Assembly: GCF_023921125.1 (NCBI RefSeq)
Contig: NZ_CP099466.1
Span: forward strand, 2,294,001 to 2,358,000
Reading direction: 5' to 3'
Source: Arthrobacter caoxuetaonis
GTDB lineage: Bacteria > Actinomycetota > Actinomycetes > Actinomycetales > Micrococcaceae
Length of the DNA stretch: 64,000 nt
Positions within the stretch are counted from its first letter, which is position 1. Each line of letters opens with the position of its first letter. The translations under genes and the position numbers were made by a program. Under the pieces are notes generated by a model that did no database searches, had not been told where the DNA came from, and was given only the letters and a program-made list of their open reading frames with translations. Of this stretch, positions 41,791 to 50,678 are shown piece after piece.

Positions 41791-43011
41791 TCAGCTGAGG
41801 CGTTCCAGCACGATTGCCATGCCCTGGCCACCACCCACGCACAGCGCGGCCATACCGAGCGTCTTGTCTCCGGTCGACAAGCCGTTGATCAGCGTGCCGA
41901 TGAGACGGGTACCGGTCGCACCGAACGGATGCCCAATGGCAATTGCCCCGCCGTGCGTGTTGAGCTGACGGTCTATGTCTATCCCGAGCTCCCGCGCAGA
42001 AGCGACGACCTGGACGGCGAATGCCTCGTTGATCTCGATGAGGTCGAGGTCTGCGATGCTCAGGCCGGCCCGGCGCAGCGCCCGGCGCGATGACTCCACA
42101 GGGCCAAGCCCCATGATCTCCGGAGACAGGCCCGAAACACCTGTCGAGACGATGCGTGCCAGTGGCTGCAGGCCGTGCGCCTTCGCGTACCGTCCGGAGA
42201 CAACGAGTGCGGCGGATGCGCCGTCGTTCAGCGGGCAGGCATTGCCTGCCGTGACCGTCCCGACGGGAGAGAAAACGGGCTTGAGTTCCGCCAGTGCCTC
42301 CACCGTGGTGCCTTCTCGGATCGAGTCATCCCGATCGAAGATCGACCCGTCCGCCCTCACCACGGGCACGATTTCCCGCGCAAGATAGCCGCTGGCCTGC
42401 GCTTCCGCCGCCAGATACTGGGAACGCGCTGCAAAGGCATCTTGCTCCGCACGGCTGACCCCGGTCAACCGCGCCACGTACTCCGCGGTGTGGCCCATCT
42501 GGATGTAGGCGTCGGGCATCCCGCCGTCGGCGCGCGGGTCGCACCACGGCTCCGCCGACTGCATCGCCTCCGCGGTGCGTTCGGCAGGTGCGTCGAAGGC
42601 GGGGTTGCCTGCCCCGGCCGGCGGGGCCGCGTGTGATGTCGACTCGGTGCCGCCGACGAGGAACGCGTCCCCTTCGCCGGCTTTGATGGCATGGAAGGCC
42701 ATCCGGGTGGTTTGAATTGAGGATGCGCAGAAGCGGTTCACGGTCGTGCCCGGCAGCGTGTCGTAGTTGAGCAGCGTCGCCACGACACGGGCCATGTTAA
42801 AGCCCTGCTCCCCGTCGGGTGCCGCTGTGCCAAGCATCAGGTCCTCGACGTCCTCGATTGACAATCCGGGTACCCGGCCGATGACGCTGGCGAACACCTG
42901 GCGCGCGAGTTCGTCGCCGCGCACGTCGGCGAGCCCGCCCTTGCGTGCGCGGCCGATGGCGGTGCGGGCAATGGAGACGATGACGGCGTCGTCGTCGTTG
43001 AGTGTGGTCAT
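41791..43011 (-). CDS. Thiolase (acetyl-CoA acetyltransferase family)
   Basis: The 406-residue enzyme cleaves 3-ketoacyl-CoA with CoA. Nucleophile Cys95 lies in TVNRFCASSIQTTRMA; GGAIAIGHPFGATGTRL and MAALCVGGGQGMAIVLE give the catalytic His and second Cys. As the last gene of a six-gene operon it fits the final release of acetyl-CoA from a ring-cleavage product. It overlaps the preceding hydroxylase gene by four bases. Confidence 0.93.
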   Translation of the reverse strand: MTTLNDDDAVIVSIARTAIGRARKGGLADVRGDELARQVFASVIGRVPGLSIEDVEDLMLGTAAPDGEQGFNMARVVATLLNYDTLPGTTVNRFCASSIQTTRMAFHAIKAGEGDAFLVGGTESTSHAAPPAGAGNPAFDAPAERTAEAMQSAEPWCDPRADGGMPDAYIQMGHTAEYVARLTGVSRAEQDAFAARSQYLAAEAQASGYLAREIVPVVRADGSIFDRDDSIREGTTVEALAELKPVFSPVGTVTAGNACPLNDGASAALVVSGRYAKAHGLQPLARIVSTGVSGLSPEIMGLGPVESSRRALRRAGLSIADLDLIEINEAFAVQVVASARELGIDIDRQLNTHGGAIAIGHPFGATGTRLIGTLINGLSTGDKTLGMAALCVGGGQGMAIVLERLS

Positions 43012-44585
43012 GCGGGCTCCCGTAGCTGGGTCGATTCAAGTGCGGACATGAGGTCTATGGCGTCGTCAACGGTCTTCGCAGAGCCGAACCCGTGGAAGTC
43101 GGGACGATAGATGACAGCCACGGCAGTTTCGAAGACCTCGCCGTATCGGCCGTCGACGTCGCTGCCGCTGTGCCGGTTGCGGGCCGCAGCATCGGGTGGC
43201 ATGACCTCGATAACCTTGCACGGGAATCCCGCGGGTTTGGCCGCGCGGATACGCTCCGCATCTTCCTCGCTGACTACTCGCCCGTCCACGAAGGCCACGA
43301 ACTCACCCCAGGTAATTCGGTCTGCGGCGCTCTCGCTGCCGTCGAGGCCCCGCAACCGTCCCTGCACGCCGATTCGGCCGGCGATCGGATCAGCCCCGGG
43401 CGCACCGCCCGGGAAGAATCCCGGACCGAGGATCTCCGGCGGCATGGGGGGAAGGGCATTCCAGGGAAAAGGCCCGGCACTGAGGAAATGGGCGTCACGC
43501 TCGGCGACCTTGGCGGGGTCGGTCTCACAAATCATTCGACCGAGTTCGAGTGACATCATCAGCGCATGCTGAACGTGTGCGCCCCGCTCGCTCCCATAGG
43601 TATCGAGCAGGCTGAGCGGCGCGACCCCGCTCAAGACGTGGTCAATTTTCCAGACGAGGTTCGCGGCATCGCGAACACCGGACACCATGCCCCGGCCGAA
43701 GAACGGCGGCATCTGGTGTGCGGCGTCGCCGGCCACGAACACACGTCCGCGGCTCCATTCGGTGACGCATCGTGCGTGGAAGGTGTACATCGCCAGGCGC
43801 TCAAGCTCCGCGTTCCCGGGGGTGACCCCCCAGGGCGCGACGAGTCCCCAGGCGTTTTCCGTACTGGTGAATGCAGCAGCATCCTCCCCCGGCATCAGCA
43901 TGAATTCGAAGCGGCGTCGCCCCGGACCGCCGGAGACTACCGAGGTCGGACGCAGGGGGTCACAGATCTGGCCGTTCTCGGGCGTCCAGGCACGCTCGGA
44001 CATTTGAAGATCGATCACCAGCCAGTCCGAGCTGAAGTCCAGGTCCTTCATTGCCAGACCGGCGAGTTCTCGCACGGTCGAATTGGCGCCGTCGCATCCC
44101 ACCAGGAATGTGGCACGGACCGTGGCCTCACCGGAAGGTCCCGCGATGACCGCTGACACCCCATCCGCATCCTGGTTGTACCCGGTAAGGGCGGTTCCCC
44201 AGCGAATCTCGAGCCCTTCAACCCCCTCCTGATGCCGTCTCAGCGCGGCTTCAAGGTCAGGCTGGGCGAACATTGTGGACTCCGGCCACCCCTGCGGCCC
44301 GTCGATGGGTGCGGGGAACGTCAGCAGGAGCTTCCCGTCAGCGGTCAGCCAGTCGTAACTCAGGGCAGGCTCGCTGAACGTTGCCTGCTCGTCCGCGTCC
44401 AGACCTACGCCGGCCAGGAATCGGTTGACGTCAGGGTCATAATGGACTGCCCGTGGCAAAGAGTACGGTTCGCGGTGCTGCTCAACGGCCAGCACCCGGT
44501 ACCCGCGCTGTGCAAGGTAGAGCGATGTCAGTTGCCCAACCACGCCCTGCCCCACAACAAGCACATCGACATCTTTGTCGCTCAT
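43008..44585 (-). CDS. FAD-dependent aromatic hydroxylase (MhpA/PheA-like)
   Basis: The 525-residue class A flavoprotein monooxygenase has the ADP-binding GQGVVGQLTSLYLAQRGYRV at residues 12-31, a DG motif region (LVGCDGANSTVRELAG) and the FAD ribityl motif RVFVAGDAAHQMPPFFGRG. The C-terminal thioredoxin-like tail is short. Such enzymes use NAD(P)H to hydroxylate phenols, for example 3-(3-hydroxyphenyl)propionate. Its place between a CoA ligase and a thiolase gene, with four-base overlaps on both sides, ties it to the pathway. The substrate is unknown. Confidence 0.88.
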   Translation of the reverse strand: MSDKDVDVLVVGQGVVGQLTSLYLAQRGYRVLAVEQHREPYSLPRAVHYDPDVNRFLAGVGLDADEQATFSEPALSYDWLTADGKLLLTFPAPIDGPQGWPESTMFAQPDLEAALRRHQEGVEGLEIRWGTALTGYNQDADGVSAVIAGPSGEATVRATFLVGCDGANSTVRELAGLAMKDLDFSSDWLVIDLQMSERAWTPENGQICDPLRPTSVVSGGPGRRRFEFMLMPGEDAAAFTSTENAWGLVAPWGVTPGNAELERLAMYTFHARCVTEWSRGRVFVAGDAAHQMPPFFGRGMVSGVRDAANLVWKIDHVLSGVAPLSLLDTYGSERGAHVQHALMMSLELGRMICETDPAKVAERDAHFLSAGPFPWNALPPMPPEILGPGFFPGGAPGADPIAGRIGVQGRLRGLDGSESAADRITWGEFVAFVDGRVVSEEDAERIRAAKPAGFPCKVIEVMPPDAAARNRHSGSDVDGRYGEVFETAVAVIYRPDFHGFGSAKTVDDAIDLMSALESTQLREPA

Positions 44586-46537
44586 TTGGCTTGGATTCCG
44601 TTCTCTTCATTGAATACTCGGGCCCGCTGGACGAACCAGTCGACCGAGCCTGGATTCTGCAGCGATCCCCGATTGACTGCCTTGGCCTGGTCGTAGCCGA
44701 GGAACACCTTCTTCAAAGGCACCTCGATCCGCTTCCCGGAGTACGTGAGCGGGATGCCCGGCACTGCTTCGATCGCGTCGGGAACGTGCCGTGCCGTCGC
44801 CCGGGAGCGAATGGCGGTCCGGATCCGCGCTACCAGGTCGTCGGTGAGTTCAACGCCGTCGGCCAGTTCCACGAACAACGGCATCCAGTACCGCCCGCCC
44901 GGCATTTCGATCCCCAGAACGACGCCGTTGCGCACCTCGTCCAGAGTCTGCAGCGCGGCGTAGATCTCCGCGCTGCCAAGCCGCACGCCGTCCCGGTTGA
45001 GCGTGGCGTCGGATCTTCCGTGCACTATCAGGCCCCCGCGCGGGGTGCGGCTGATCCAATCGCCGTGAGTCCAGACGGAGGGATCGGCCTCGAAGTACGC
45101 CGCGTGGTATTTGGCCCCATCCTCATCGCCCCAGAAGCGGACCGGCATCGACGGCATCGGCCCGGTCAGTACGAGCTCACCCACTTCGTCGTCCGCAGCC
45201 TCCCGGCCGTCCTCGGTGCGAACCTGGACGGGAGTCCCAAGCGTCGGTCCCTGCAGTTCGCCGAGGTGCACGCGCTGCCACGGGTTACCCCCGATAAAAC
45301 CGCTGCAAATATCGGTGCCGCCGGAATCACTGGACAGATGCACATCAGCCTTGACTGCCTCGTGGACCCAGCGCCAGGTCGAGGGGGCGAGAACCGAGCC
45401 CGTGGACATGATCGTGTCGAGGCACGAGAGGTCGTGGCGATCCCCCGGGCGCAGCCCGGACTTCTCCACGAGGGAGAGATATGCGGCGCCTGTCGCGAGC
45501 ATCGTCGCGTGTGCCTGGGCGACGATGGCGAACTGGCGGTCGGCGTCCGGCCACATGGACGCACCGGGGAAGGTAACCACGGACGCCCCCACGCTGAGCG
45601 TGTTGGGAAGCGTGTTCCACACCATCCAGGAGGTATTCGCTGCCGTGAAGTACCGATCATCCGGACCGAGGTCGAACTGCAGCCCGATTCCCTTGGCCGA
45701 TTCCAGCAGCATCCCGCCGTGTCCGTGCACAATGCCTTTCGGAACGCCCGTGGTCCCCGAGGAGAAGAGAACCCACAAGGGGTGGTCGAACGGCAGCCGC
45801 CGGTAGTCCGCGGATGCAGACGGCAAGGCATCGAGGTCATCGAGGTACACGACGTCGGTCACTGAGGGCAGGGCGGAGCCAACCGAGTCCACCAGCGGCC
45901 TGGAGTCGACCGGGCGGCCCTTGAACGTGTAGCCGGAGGAACCCAGCAGCACGCGGGGCTCCAACGGCGCGAGCCTGTCCACGATCGCAGGTTGGGCGAA
46001 GTCGGGAGAGCACACTGACCAGACAGCGCCGACGGACGCGGTCGCGAGCATCGCCGCGATCGCCTCCGGAACGTTGGGAAACACAGCCGCGACGACGTCG
46101 CCCTCCTCCACGCCGAGGCCGCGGAGGCGGGAGGCGAGGGCAGCGACCCGGTCGCGGAGACCGGCCCAGGTCCACTCAATCCGCCCATCCTCGGACAGCC
46201 CCACGATCGCTACCTCGTCCGGGCGTGTATCCGCGTGCCTTAAGACGTTCTCGGCATAGTTCAGCCGCGCATCCGGGTACCAGACCGCGCCGGGCATGCG
46301 GCGCTCCGAAAGAGCAGGTCCCACCAGCCCGTCGCCTATCAGGCCTGCGTGTTCACGGACGAGATCCCAGAACGCCCCGGGTTCCTCGACCGACCACCGC
46401 CAAAATGCGGGATAGTCATCGACGAGTACCCCGTGGCGTTCGAGGGCCAGCTCCCGCAGGGCCCACAGCTTGGTCTTCCGGATACTCTCCTCGGTCGGCG
46501 CCCAGGTGACCTCGGGCGCCTCAGGCGTCTCGGTCAC
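44582..46537 (-). CDS. Acetoacetyl-CoA synthetase-like acyl-CoA ligase
   Basis: The 651-residue adenylate-forming enzyme has the phosphate-binding loop LFSSGTTGVPKGIVHGHGG, GGTDICSGFIGGNPW and YHAAYFEADPSVWTHGDW, plus the C-terminal lysine region LTYSGKRIEVPLKKV. The N-terminal domain and length match acetoacetate-CoA ligase rather than acetyl-CoA synthetase. In this operon it may activate a 3-keto acid made by ring opening and C-C cleavage, upstream of the thiolase; this is inference. Four-base overlaps on both sides. Confidence 0.88.
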   Translation of the reverse strand: MTETPEAPEVTWAPTEESIRKTKLWALRELALERHGVLVDDYPAFWRWSVEEPGAFWDLVREHAGLIGDGLVGPALSERRMPGAVWYPDARLNYAENVLRHADTRPDEVAIVGLSEDGRIEWTWAGLRDRVAALASRLRGLGVEEGDVVAAVFPNVPEAIAAMLATASVGAVWSVCSPDFAQPAIVDRLAPLEPRVLLGSSGYTFKGRPVDSRPLVDSVGSALPSVTDVVYLDDLDALPSASADYRRLPFDHPLWVLFSSGTTGVPKGIVHGHGGMLLESAKGIGLQFDLGPDDRYFTAANTSWMVWNTLPNTLSVGASVVTFPGASMWPDADRQFAIVAQAHATMLATGAAYLSLVEKSGLRPGDRHDLSCLDTIMSTGSVLAPSTWRWVHEAVKADVHLSSDSGGTDICSGFIGGNPWQRVHLGELQGPTLGTPVQVRTEDGREAADDEVGELVLTGPMPSMPVRFWGDEDGAKYHAAYFEADPSVWTHGDWISRTPRGGLIVHGRSDATLNRDGVRLGSAEIYAALQTLDEVRNGVVLGIEMPGGRYWMPLFVELADGVELTDDLVARIRTAIRSRATARHVPDAIEAVPGIPLTYSGKRIEVPLKKVFLGYDQAKAVNRGSLQNPGSVDWFVQRARVFNEENGIQAK

Positions 46538-47385
46538 GATGCCGCAATGAACTCGTTCGTGAACGAGCCGAAGCCGTCGAGAGTGCTGGTGAGGCGGTAG
46601 CCCGGCCGCATCAGGATCCCGCGCGAGAGTCCCACGCCCGCCGGCGTGCCCGTGAAGATGATGTCGCCGGGCAGCAGCGTCACGATCTGCGAGAGCCTGT
46701 GAATGCTCTCGTCAATTGGGAAGAAGAGCTGGTCAGTGTCACCGTCCTGAAGAGTAATCGTCTCCTCGCCCGGGCGCTCCAGCGTTGCGTGGAACGAGAT
46801 GGAGTTCCGGTTCGGGAATTCGTCCGGTGTGACCACGTACGGTCCGAACGGTCCGAAGTTCGGGAACGACTTGCCCATCGAGAACTGCGGTACGGGGGGA
46901 CGACGCTGCACCGTGCGTTCCGAATAGTCCTGTCCGACGGCGATCCCGGCCACATGCTGCCACGCATCAGCCTTGGAGATCTTGTGGCCTTCCTTACCGA
47001 TAACCACAACGATTTCGGTTTCGTAATCGACGTCGTCGCTTGGCAGTTCGACCTGTGCATTGGGCGCTGCGAGGCTGGAACGGAACTTCGTGAAGACGAT
47101 CAGCTCATCGGGAGCCGGGATGTTCGCCTCGGCGGCGTGGTCCTTGTAGTTCACGCCGATGGCGAGCACCTGCGGAGGCCTGGGAACCGGGATGCCGAGA
47201 TCGGCTGGTTCGAAGGGCGCTGCCGCCGGCAAGGTCGCCGCCGCTGCCCAGGCAACGAAGTCGCTCCAGCGCTCGTACACGTCCATCGGGTCAGGCCCGA
47301 AAACGCCGTCGGAGGCTGCGGCGATGTCCACCGCTCCCCTCTCACTGACAAGCGCTGCACGGCCGTTCAGGTTAGCGATGCGCAT
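46534..47385 (-). CDS. FAH-family hydrolase 2
   Basis: The 283-residue protein has the FAH fold signature: VLAIGVNYKDHAAEANIPAP near residue 75, the acidic metal ligands in VDYETEIVVVIGKEG, KSFPNFGPFGPYVVTPDEF and LLPGDIIFTGTPAGVG. Enzymes of this kind cleave the C-C bond of acylpyruvates after extradiol or gentisate-type ring opening. Coupled to the ligase by a four-base overlap and four bases from the VOC gene, it fits the step after ring cleavage. Confidence 0.9.
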   Translation of the reverse strand: MRIANLNGRAALVSERGAVDIAAASDGVFGPDPMDVYERWSDFVAWAAAATLPAAAPFEPADLGIPVPRPPQVLAIGVNYKDHAAEANIPAPDELIVFTKFRSSLAAPNAQVELPSDDVDYETEIVVVIGKEGHKISKADAWQHVAGIAVGQDYSERTVQRRPPVPQFSMGKSFPNFGPFGPYVVTPDEFPNRNSISFHATLERPGEETITLQDGDTDQLFFPIDESIHRLSQIVTLLPGDIIFTGTPAGVGLSRGILMRPGYRLTSTLDGFGSFTNEFIAAS

Positions 47386-47388
47386 GTC

Positions 47389-48081
47389 TCAGGCCTCCGC
47401 TGCCATGGGGAAGGGAACTCCGCGCAGGAGTTCCGGGTTCGCCGCGATTTTTTCTGCCCAGCGGTCGGGGAACGACGGGTTGGGCACTTCAACGGCGGGA
47501 CGGAACTCCCCGGCATAGGCCCGGCGATGGATCTCGTCGTGGTCCATCCCCGCCTCGCGTGCTGCAACCAGCTTGTCCGGATCGAACTGCGGTCCGAGCT
47601 GGTCCTCCGCGAACTCGCGCGATGCCCACATCCACTCGCTCGACTTGCCCCAGTCATGGAAGTTGTCCACCTGGATCTCGATGCCGTTCCCGTCCGGGTC
47701 GGCGTAGTACATGGACATCGTCATACCGTGGTCCATGTTGAAGGCAGGAAGGATTCCCTGGTCCCGCAGGCGGACGTAGTTGTCGAGCCACGAGTCGAAG
47801 TCGGGGTACTCGAAGGCCGTGTGGTGGATCCCGGCCGAGTGGGGTTTGTTCACCGGCGGGACCGTCCCCGGGATGCGGAGCAGTGCGATGCGGTGGTTCG
47901 CCTCGTCATTGACCAGCCACGCGGCGTTCTCCGAGTAAAAGACTGGCTGCAGGCCGCAGACAGCTTCGTAGAACCTCACCATCGGGTCGATCTCCATGGT
48001 CATGAAGGTCGCATGGTGCAGCTTGGGCACCCGGATCGGCCGTGGCCTGGGTGTGGTGGCGTAAACGGACTGGGACATCAT
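47389..48081 (-). CDS. VOC-family dioxygenase-like protein
   Basis: The 230-residue protein has paired beta-alpha-beta-beta-beta modules. KLHHATFMTMEIDPMVRFYE (His22/23), GIHHTAFEYPDFDSWL (His86/87) and DPDGNGIEIQVDN (Glu135) give the two-His-one-carboxylate set of extradiol ring-cleavage dioxygenases. It is shorter than classical BphC (about 290) and has a ~90-residue helical tail, so it is a one-domain member. The context of hydroxylases and FAH suggests ring opening of a catechol-like intermediate, but a non-redox VOC role is possible. Confidence 0.75.
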   Translation of the reverse strand: MMSQSVYATTPRPRPIRVPKLHHATFMTMEIDPMVRFYEAVCGLQPVFYSENAAWLVNDEANHRIALLRIPGTVPPVNKPHSAGIHHTAFEYPDFDSWLDNYVRLRDQGILPAFNMDHGMTMSMYYADPDGNGIEIQVDNFHDWGKSSEWMWASREFAEDQLGPQFDPDKLVAAREAGMDHDEIHRRAYAGEFRPAVEVPNPSFPDRWAEKIAANPELLRGVPFPMAAEA

Positions 48082-48142
48082 TGTTCCTTAACTCGGCGGC
48101 TGCTGCGGCAGCCGGTGTTCTATTGGTTTAACCCGATGCTCG

Positions 48143-48643
48143 CTAAGCAGCCGGTTCAACGGGCGTGAAATGCCCGAACCGGCGGTGCTGATAGACCAGG
48201 CCAGCGACATCTGCGCTGTCCGCTCCTTCAACAAGTCCGGTCACGATGGTGTGATCCCCACCTGGTATGAGGTCTACGACCCGGCACGCCGCCCAGGACG
48301 CAATGCCGGCGATTCGCGGCACCCCCTGGTCCAGCACCCAATCGACTCCCTCGAATCGGTCCAAACCACGCTTCGCGAAGGTGGAGGCAATGCCCGCCTG
48401 GTCAAAGGCGAGGACGTTGAGCCCGAAACGTCCGGACTGCGAAATCAAGCCGAGCAGGTCTGAGTCGTTTTGCAGCGAGACCAGGACCATCGGCGGGTCG
48501 AGCGAGAGTGATGCGAATGCGCTGACGGTGGTCCCATGCGGAGCGTGAATAGACGTGGTGACGATGGAAACCGGTGTAGCCACCGCTCCCATGGATGCAC
48601 GGAATGACTGCTGGTCAACAGGAACTTCGGCATGAGTTTTCAC
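48143..48643 (-). CDS. Flavin reductase (HsaB-like)
   Basis: The 166-residue protein has the flavin_reduct fold: SFRASMGAVATPVSIVTT, GTTVSAFASLSLDPPMVLVSL with the flavin-binding S-x-S-L-x-PP pattern, GLNVLAFDQAGIASTFA and GDHTIVTGLVEGADS. It would supply reduced flavin to the HsaA-like monooxygenases. I prefer the GTG at 48643 because AAAAGGAGG sits five bases upstream; an ATG at 48664 in frame would place that site inside the gene. First gene of the six-gene operon, right behind operator 2. Confidence 0.88.
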   Translation of the reverse strand: MKTHAEVPVDQQSFRASMGAVATPVSIVTTSIHAPHGTTVSAFASLSLDPPMVLVSLQNDSDLLGLISQSGRFGLNVLAFDQAGIASTFAKRGLDRFEGVDWVLDQGVPRIAGIASWAACRVVDLIPGGDHTIVTGLVEGADSADVAGLVYQHRRFGHFTPVEPAA

Positions 48644-48670
48644 TGTTGCCTCCTTTTCGTTCATAAACGT

Positions 48671-48693
48671 ACTGTACGGTGTAGTCCAGTTAT
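48671..48693. promoter_or_regulatory. Operator 2 of catabolic cluster
   Basis: The core ACTGTACGGTGTAGT at 48671-48685 differs from ACTGTACNGTACAGT at two positions and continues with CCAGTTAT, like the outer arm CAGTAT of operator 1 with changes. It lies 28 bases before the GTG of the flavin reductase and after the SnoaL 2 stop, so the six-gene operon probably has its own promoter here. Confidence 0.65.
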
Positions 48694-48710
48694 GCGCAAT
48701 GGTGCTGATG

Positions 48711-49358
48711 TCATATGCCGGGGAACGTGCCGTACGGTTCCGGGGCCAGGGCAAGGTCACGGGGATCCCAGACCGGTGAGTACGGCACCTGACCCCGGGG
48801 CGGAGCATCTGGTCCGTTCTCGTCGTAGGGCGGCAGGGGCGGGCTCAGCTGTGCAGCGGCGTCCGTGAAGCTGGCACTGTAGTCCGTGATGAAGGTGGCG
48901 GAGAGCCGGAAGTGCCAGAGCCGCCAGGCATCGTCTTCACGGACGAAATCCGCCGAGTAACGCCCCCAGTACCAAAGCGCCCGAAGCGGGTTGCCTTCAA
49001 CCCAGCCGAGGTGATGCGCCTCGGCGCCCGGTGAGATCCATGCCGCCCGAGCGGTGCGCCCGTCCTGGGCAACTTCCACCACCGGAGTCGTGAGCAGGTG
49101 CTCAACGTACTCACCGGTCAAATCACGCGAGGGTGCCTTCATGGGGGGCGGCGCCCACGCTCTCCGTGCGGCATCCCGCCCGGTGAACGTACCGAACGGC
49201 ATCTCCACGACCAGGTCCTCCCGGTCCGCGAACAGCGGTGGAATCAGGTCATCCCGGTAGGCCGAGTGGTAGAACGCATAGCGCCCCATGAGGTTTTCGA
49301 TTTCATGAACAGCTTCGAGGCGCTCCAGTCGGCGGGTGATATCTGCGAGTTCGGACAT
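48711..49358 (-). CDS. SnoaL-like (NTF2 superfamily) protein 2
   Basis: The 215-residue protein is a paralog of the one at 41077-41730: LMGRYAFYHSAY, PFGTFTGRDAARRAW, TGEYVEHLLTTPVVEV and PGAEAHHLGWVEGNPLRALWYWGRY line up throughout. It follows monooxygenase 2 by 41 bases in the same order as the first pair, so the monooxygenase-SnoaL unit was duplicated as a whole. Role unknown; possibly a partner or a dehydratase for the oxidation product. Confidence 0.75.
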   Translation of the reverse strand: MSELADITRRLERLEAVHEIENLMGRYAFYHSAYRDDLIPPLFADREDLVVEMPFGTFTGRDAARRAWAPPPMKAPSRDLTGEYVEHLLTTPVVEVAQDGRTARAAWISPGAEAHHLGWVEGNPLRALWYWGRYSADFVREDDAWRLWHFRLSATFITDYSASFTDAAAQLSPPLPPYDENGPDAPPRGQVPYSPVWDPRDLALAPEPYGTFPGI

Positions 49359-49399
49359 GATGCCCTTTCGTAACGGAGGGGATGGAGGGGCGACGTCGT

Positions 49400-50587
49400 T
49401 TAAAAGAGGGGCTCGGGGAAGTCGCCGAGATCCTGCCCGAGGAGGACACCGCCGGCAACAGCGCTCATGGTCATGAAATCTGCGGACGCATGATTGCGGA
49501 TGACCTGCGCATCCCTGCAGATGCGCTCCAGCGGGTCACCCGTGCGGAAGATAGAGGCCCCCGACGAGCGCACCACAAGGTCCACTGCAGCGAATGCCTT
49601 GGTGCCCGCCCCGGTGAGACCCAGGTTGATCACGGCGCGATTCTCAAGGCTTGCTTCCTGCGAGCGCTCAGGCCCGTAGATGGCGGCCGTCATTTCGAGT
49701 GCGTCCCTCATCTGCAGCTCCGCGACGTGCAGCAGGTCCCACGCGTGGGCGTATGCCGACCGCACGAGGGGGTCGTCCACGATTCGCTGCCCGGTCTGCA
49801 TACGGACACGCTTACCGGCATTTCCGCGGAACAGCTCCAGGGCCGCATCCGCGGTGCCGAGCGCAACTGCCGCCTGGATGACAGGCAGAATGCGGTTGAC
49901 GGGGTACGCAGCGAGCGGGTAACCGGGGTGCAGCGCAGCAGCCCGTTCCGAGTCTGCGGAGAACAACGCGAACTCAATCGTTCGGTGCGCGGGAACGAAG
50001 ACGTCCTCTGCCTCTACATCGTTGCTCCCGGTGCCCTTCATACCGGGGACCTGCCACGTGTCGATCACCGTCACGTCCTCGATGGGCACCGCCACCGAGA
50101 GCGGCCCGGTTGGAGAAAGAGCGCTGACCATCACCCATTGGGCGTGCATCACAGCGGAGGCGAAGCGCCAGCGACCGCTGACCAGGTAGCCGCCCTCGGT
50201 CGGCGCTGCCGTTCCTGGCGGAGTTGCTGCCGCTGCGGCCAGAGCATACGTGCCGCCCTGGAAGAAGTCCGACTGTGCCTGCACTCCGTAACGGGCAAGC
50301 AGAAGATTGTGGGCCATGAGGAACGCGCCGACCCACCCGGCTGACGCGTCGCCCCGGGACAGGGTTCGGACGATGTCCACGTACTCGATGAGGTCGATCT
50401 GGGAGCCGCCCAGCGTGGCTGGGAGCATCGCGCTGAATAGGCCTGCCCTTTCGAAGTCGGAGATCGTTTCGTCCGGGAGGCGGCGCAGCTCCTCGGTCTC
50501 TGAAGCGCGTGCGCGCAGGGCTGGCACGAGCTCCTCCGCACGAGCGAGCAGGTCGAATGCAGATGGAGCGGTGGGCGCATGGATCAT
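49400..50587 (-). CDS. HsaA-like flavin-dependent monooxygenase 2
   Basis: The 395-residue protein aligns with monooxygenase 1 over its length: RTLSRGDASAGWVGAFLMAHN, GYLVSGRWRFASAVMHAQW, MKGTGSNDVEAEDVFVPAHR, GTADAALELF, TGAGTKAFAAVDLVVRSSGA and AQVIRNHASADFMTM. The fold is that of two-component flavin monooxygenases, with the reduced flavin coming from a partner. Its ATG has AAAAGG ten bases upstream; a hairpin before it suggests a separate promoter from the MFS gene, with a TTATAA about 20 bases before the start. Confidence 0.82.
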   Translation of the reverse strand: MIHAPTAPSAFDLLARAEELVPALRARASETEELRRLPDETISDFERAGLFSAMLPATLGGSQIDLIEYVDIVRTLSRGDASAGWVGAFLMAHNLLLARYGVQAQSDFFQGGTYALAAAAATPPGTAAPTEGGYLVSGRWRFASAVMHAQWVMVSALSPTGPLSVAVPIEDVTVIDTWQVPGMKGTGSNDVEAEDVFVPAHRTIEFALFSADSERAAALHPGYPLAAYPVNRILPVIQAAVALGTADAALELFRGNAGKRVRMQTGQRIVDDPLVRSAYAHAWDLLHVAELQMRDALEMTAAIYGPERSQEASLENRAVINLGLTGAGTKAFAAVDLVVRSSGASIFRTGDPLERICRDAQVIRNHASADFMTMSAVAGGVLLGQDLGDFPEPLF

Positions 50588-50640
50588 GACTGTGTACCTT
50601 TTCTTATAACGGAAAACGAGAACATAGAGGACGGGATGAC

Positions 50641-50666
50641 GGCCGGCGGGCGTGCACCCGCCGGCC
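50641..50666 (-). terminator. Hairpin after MFS gene
   Basis: GGCCGGCGGG pairs with CCCGCCGGCC around a six-base loop, 13 bases beyond the MFS stop. There is no T run, so termination may be partial. Confidence 0.55.
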
Positions 50667-50678
50667 GCCGGATGGGAA

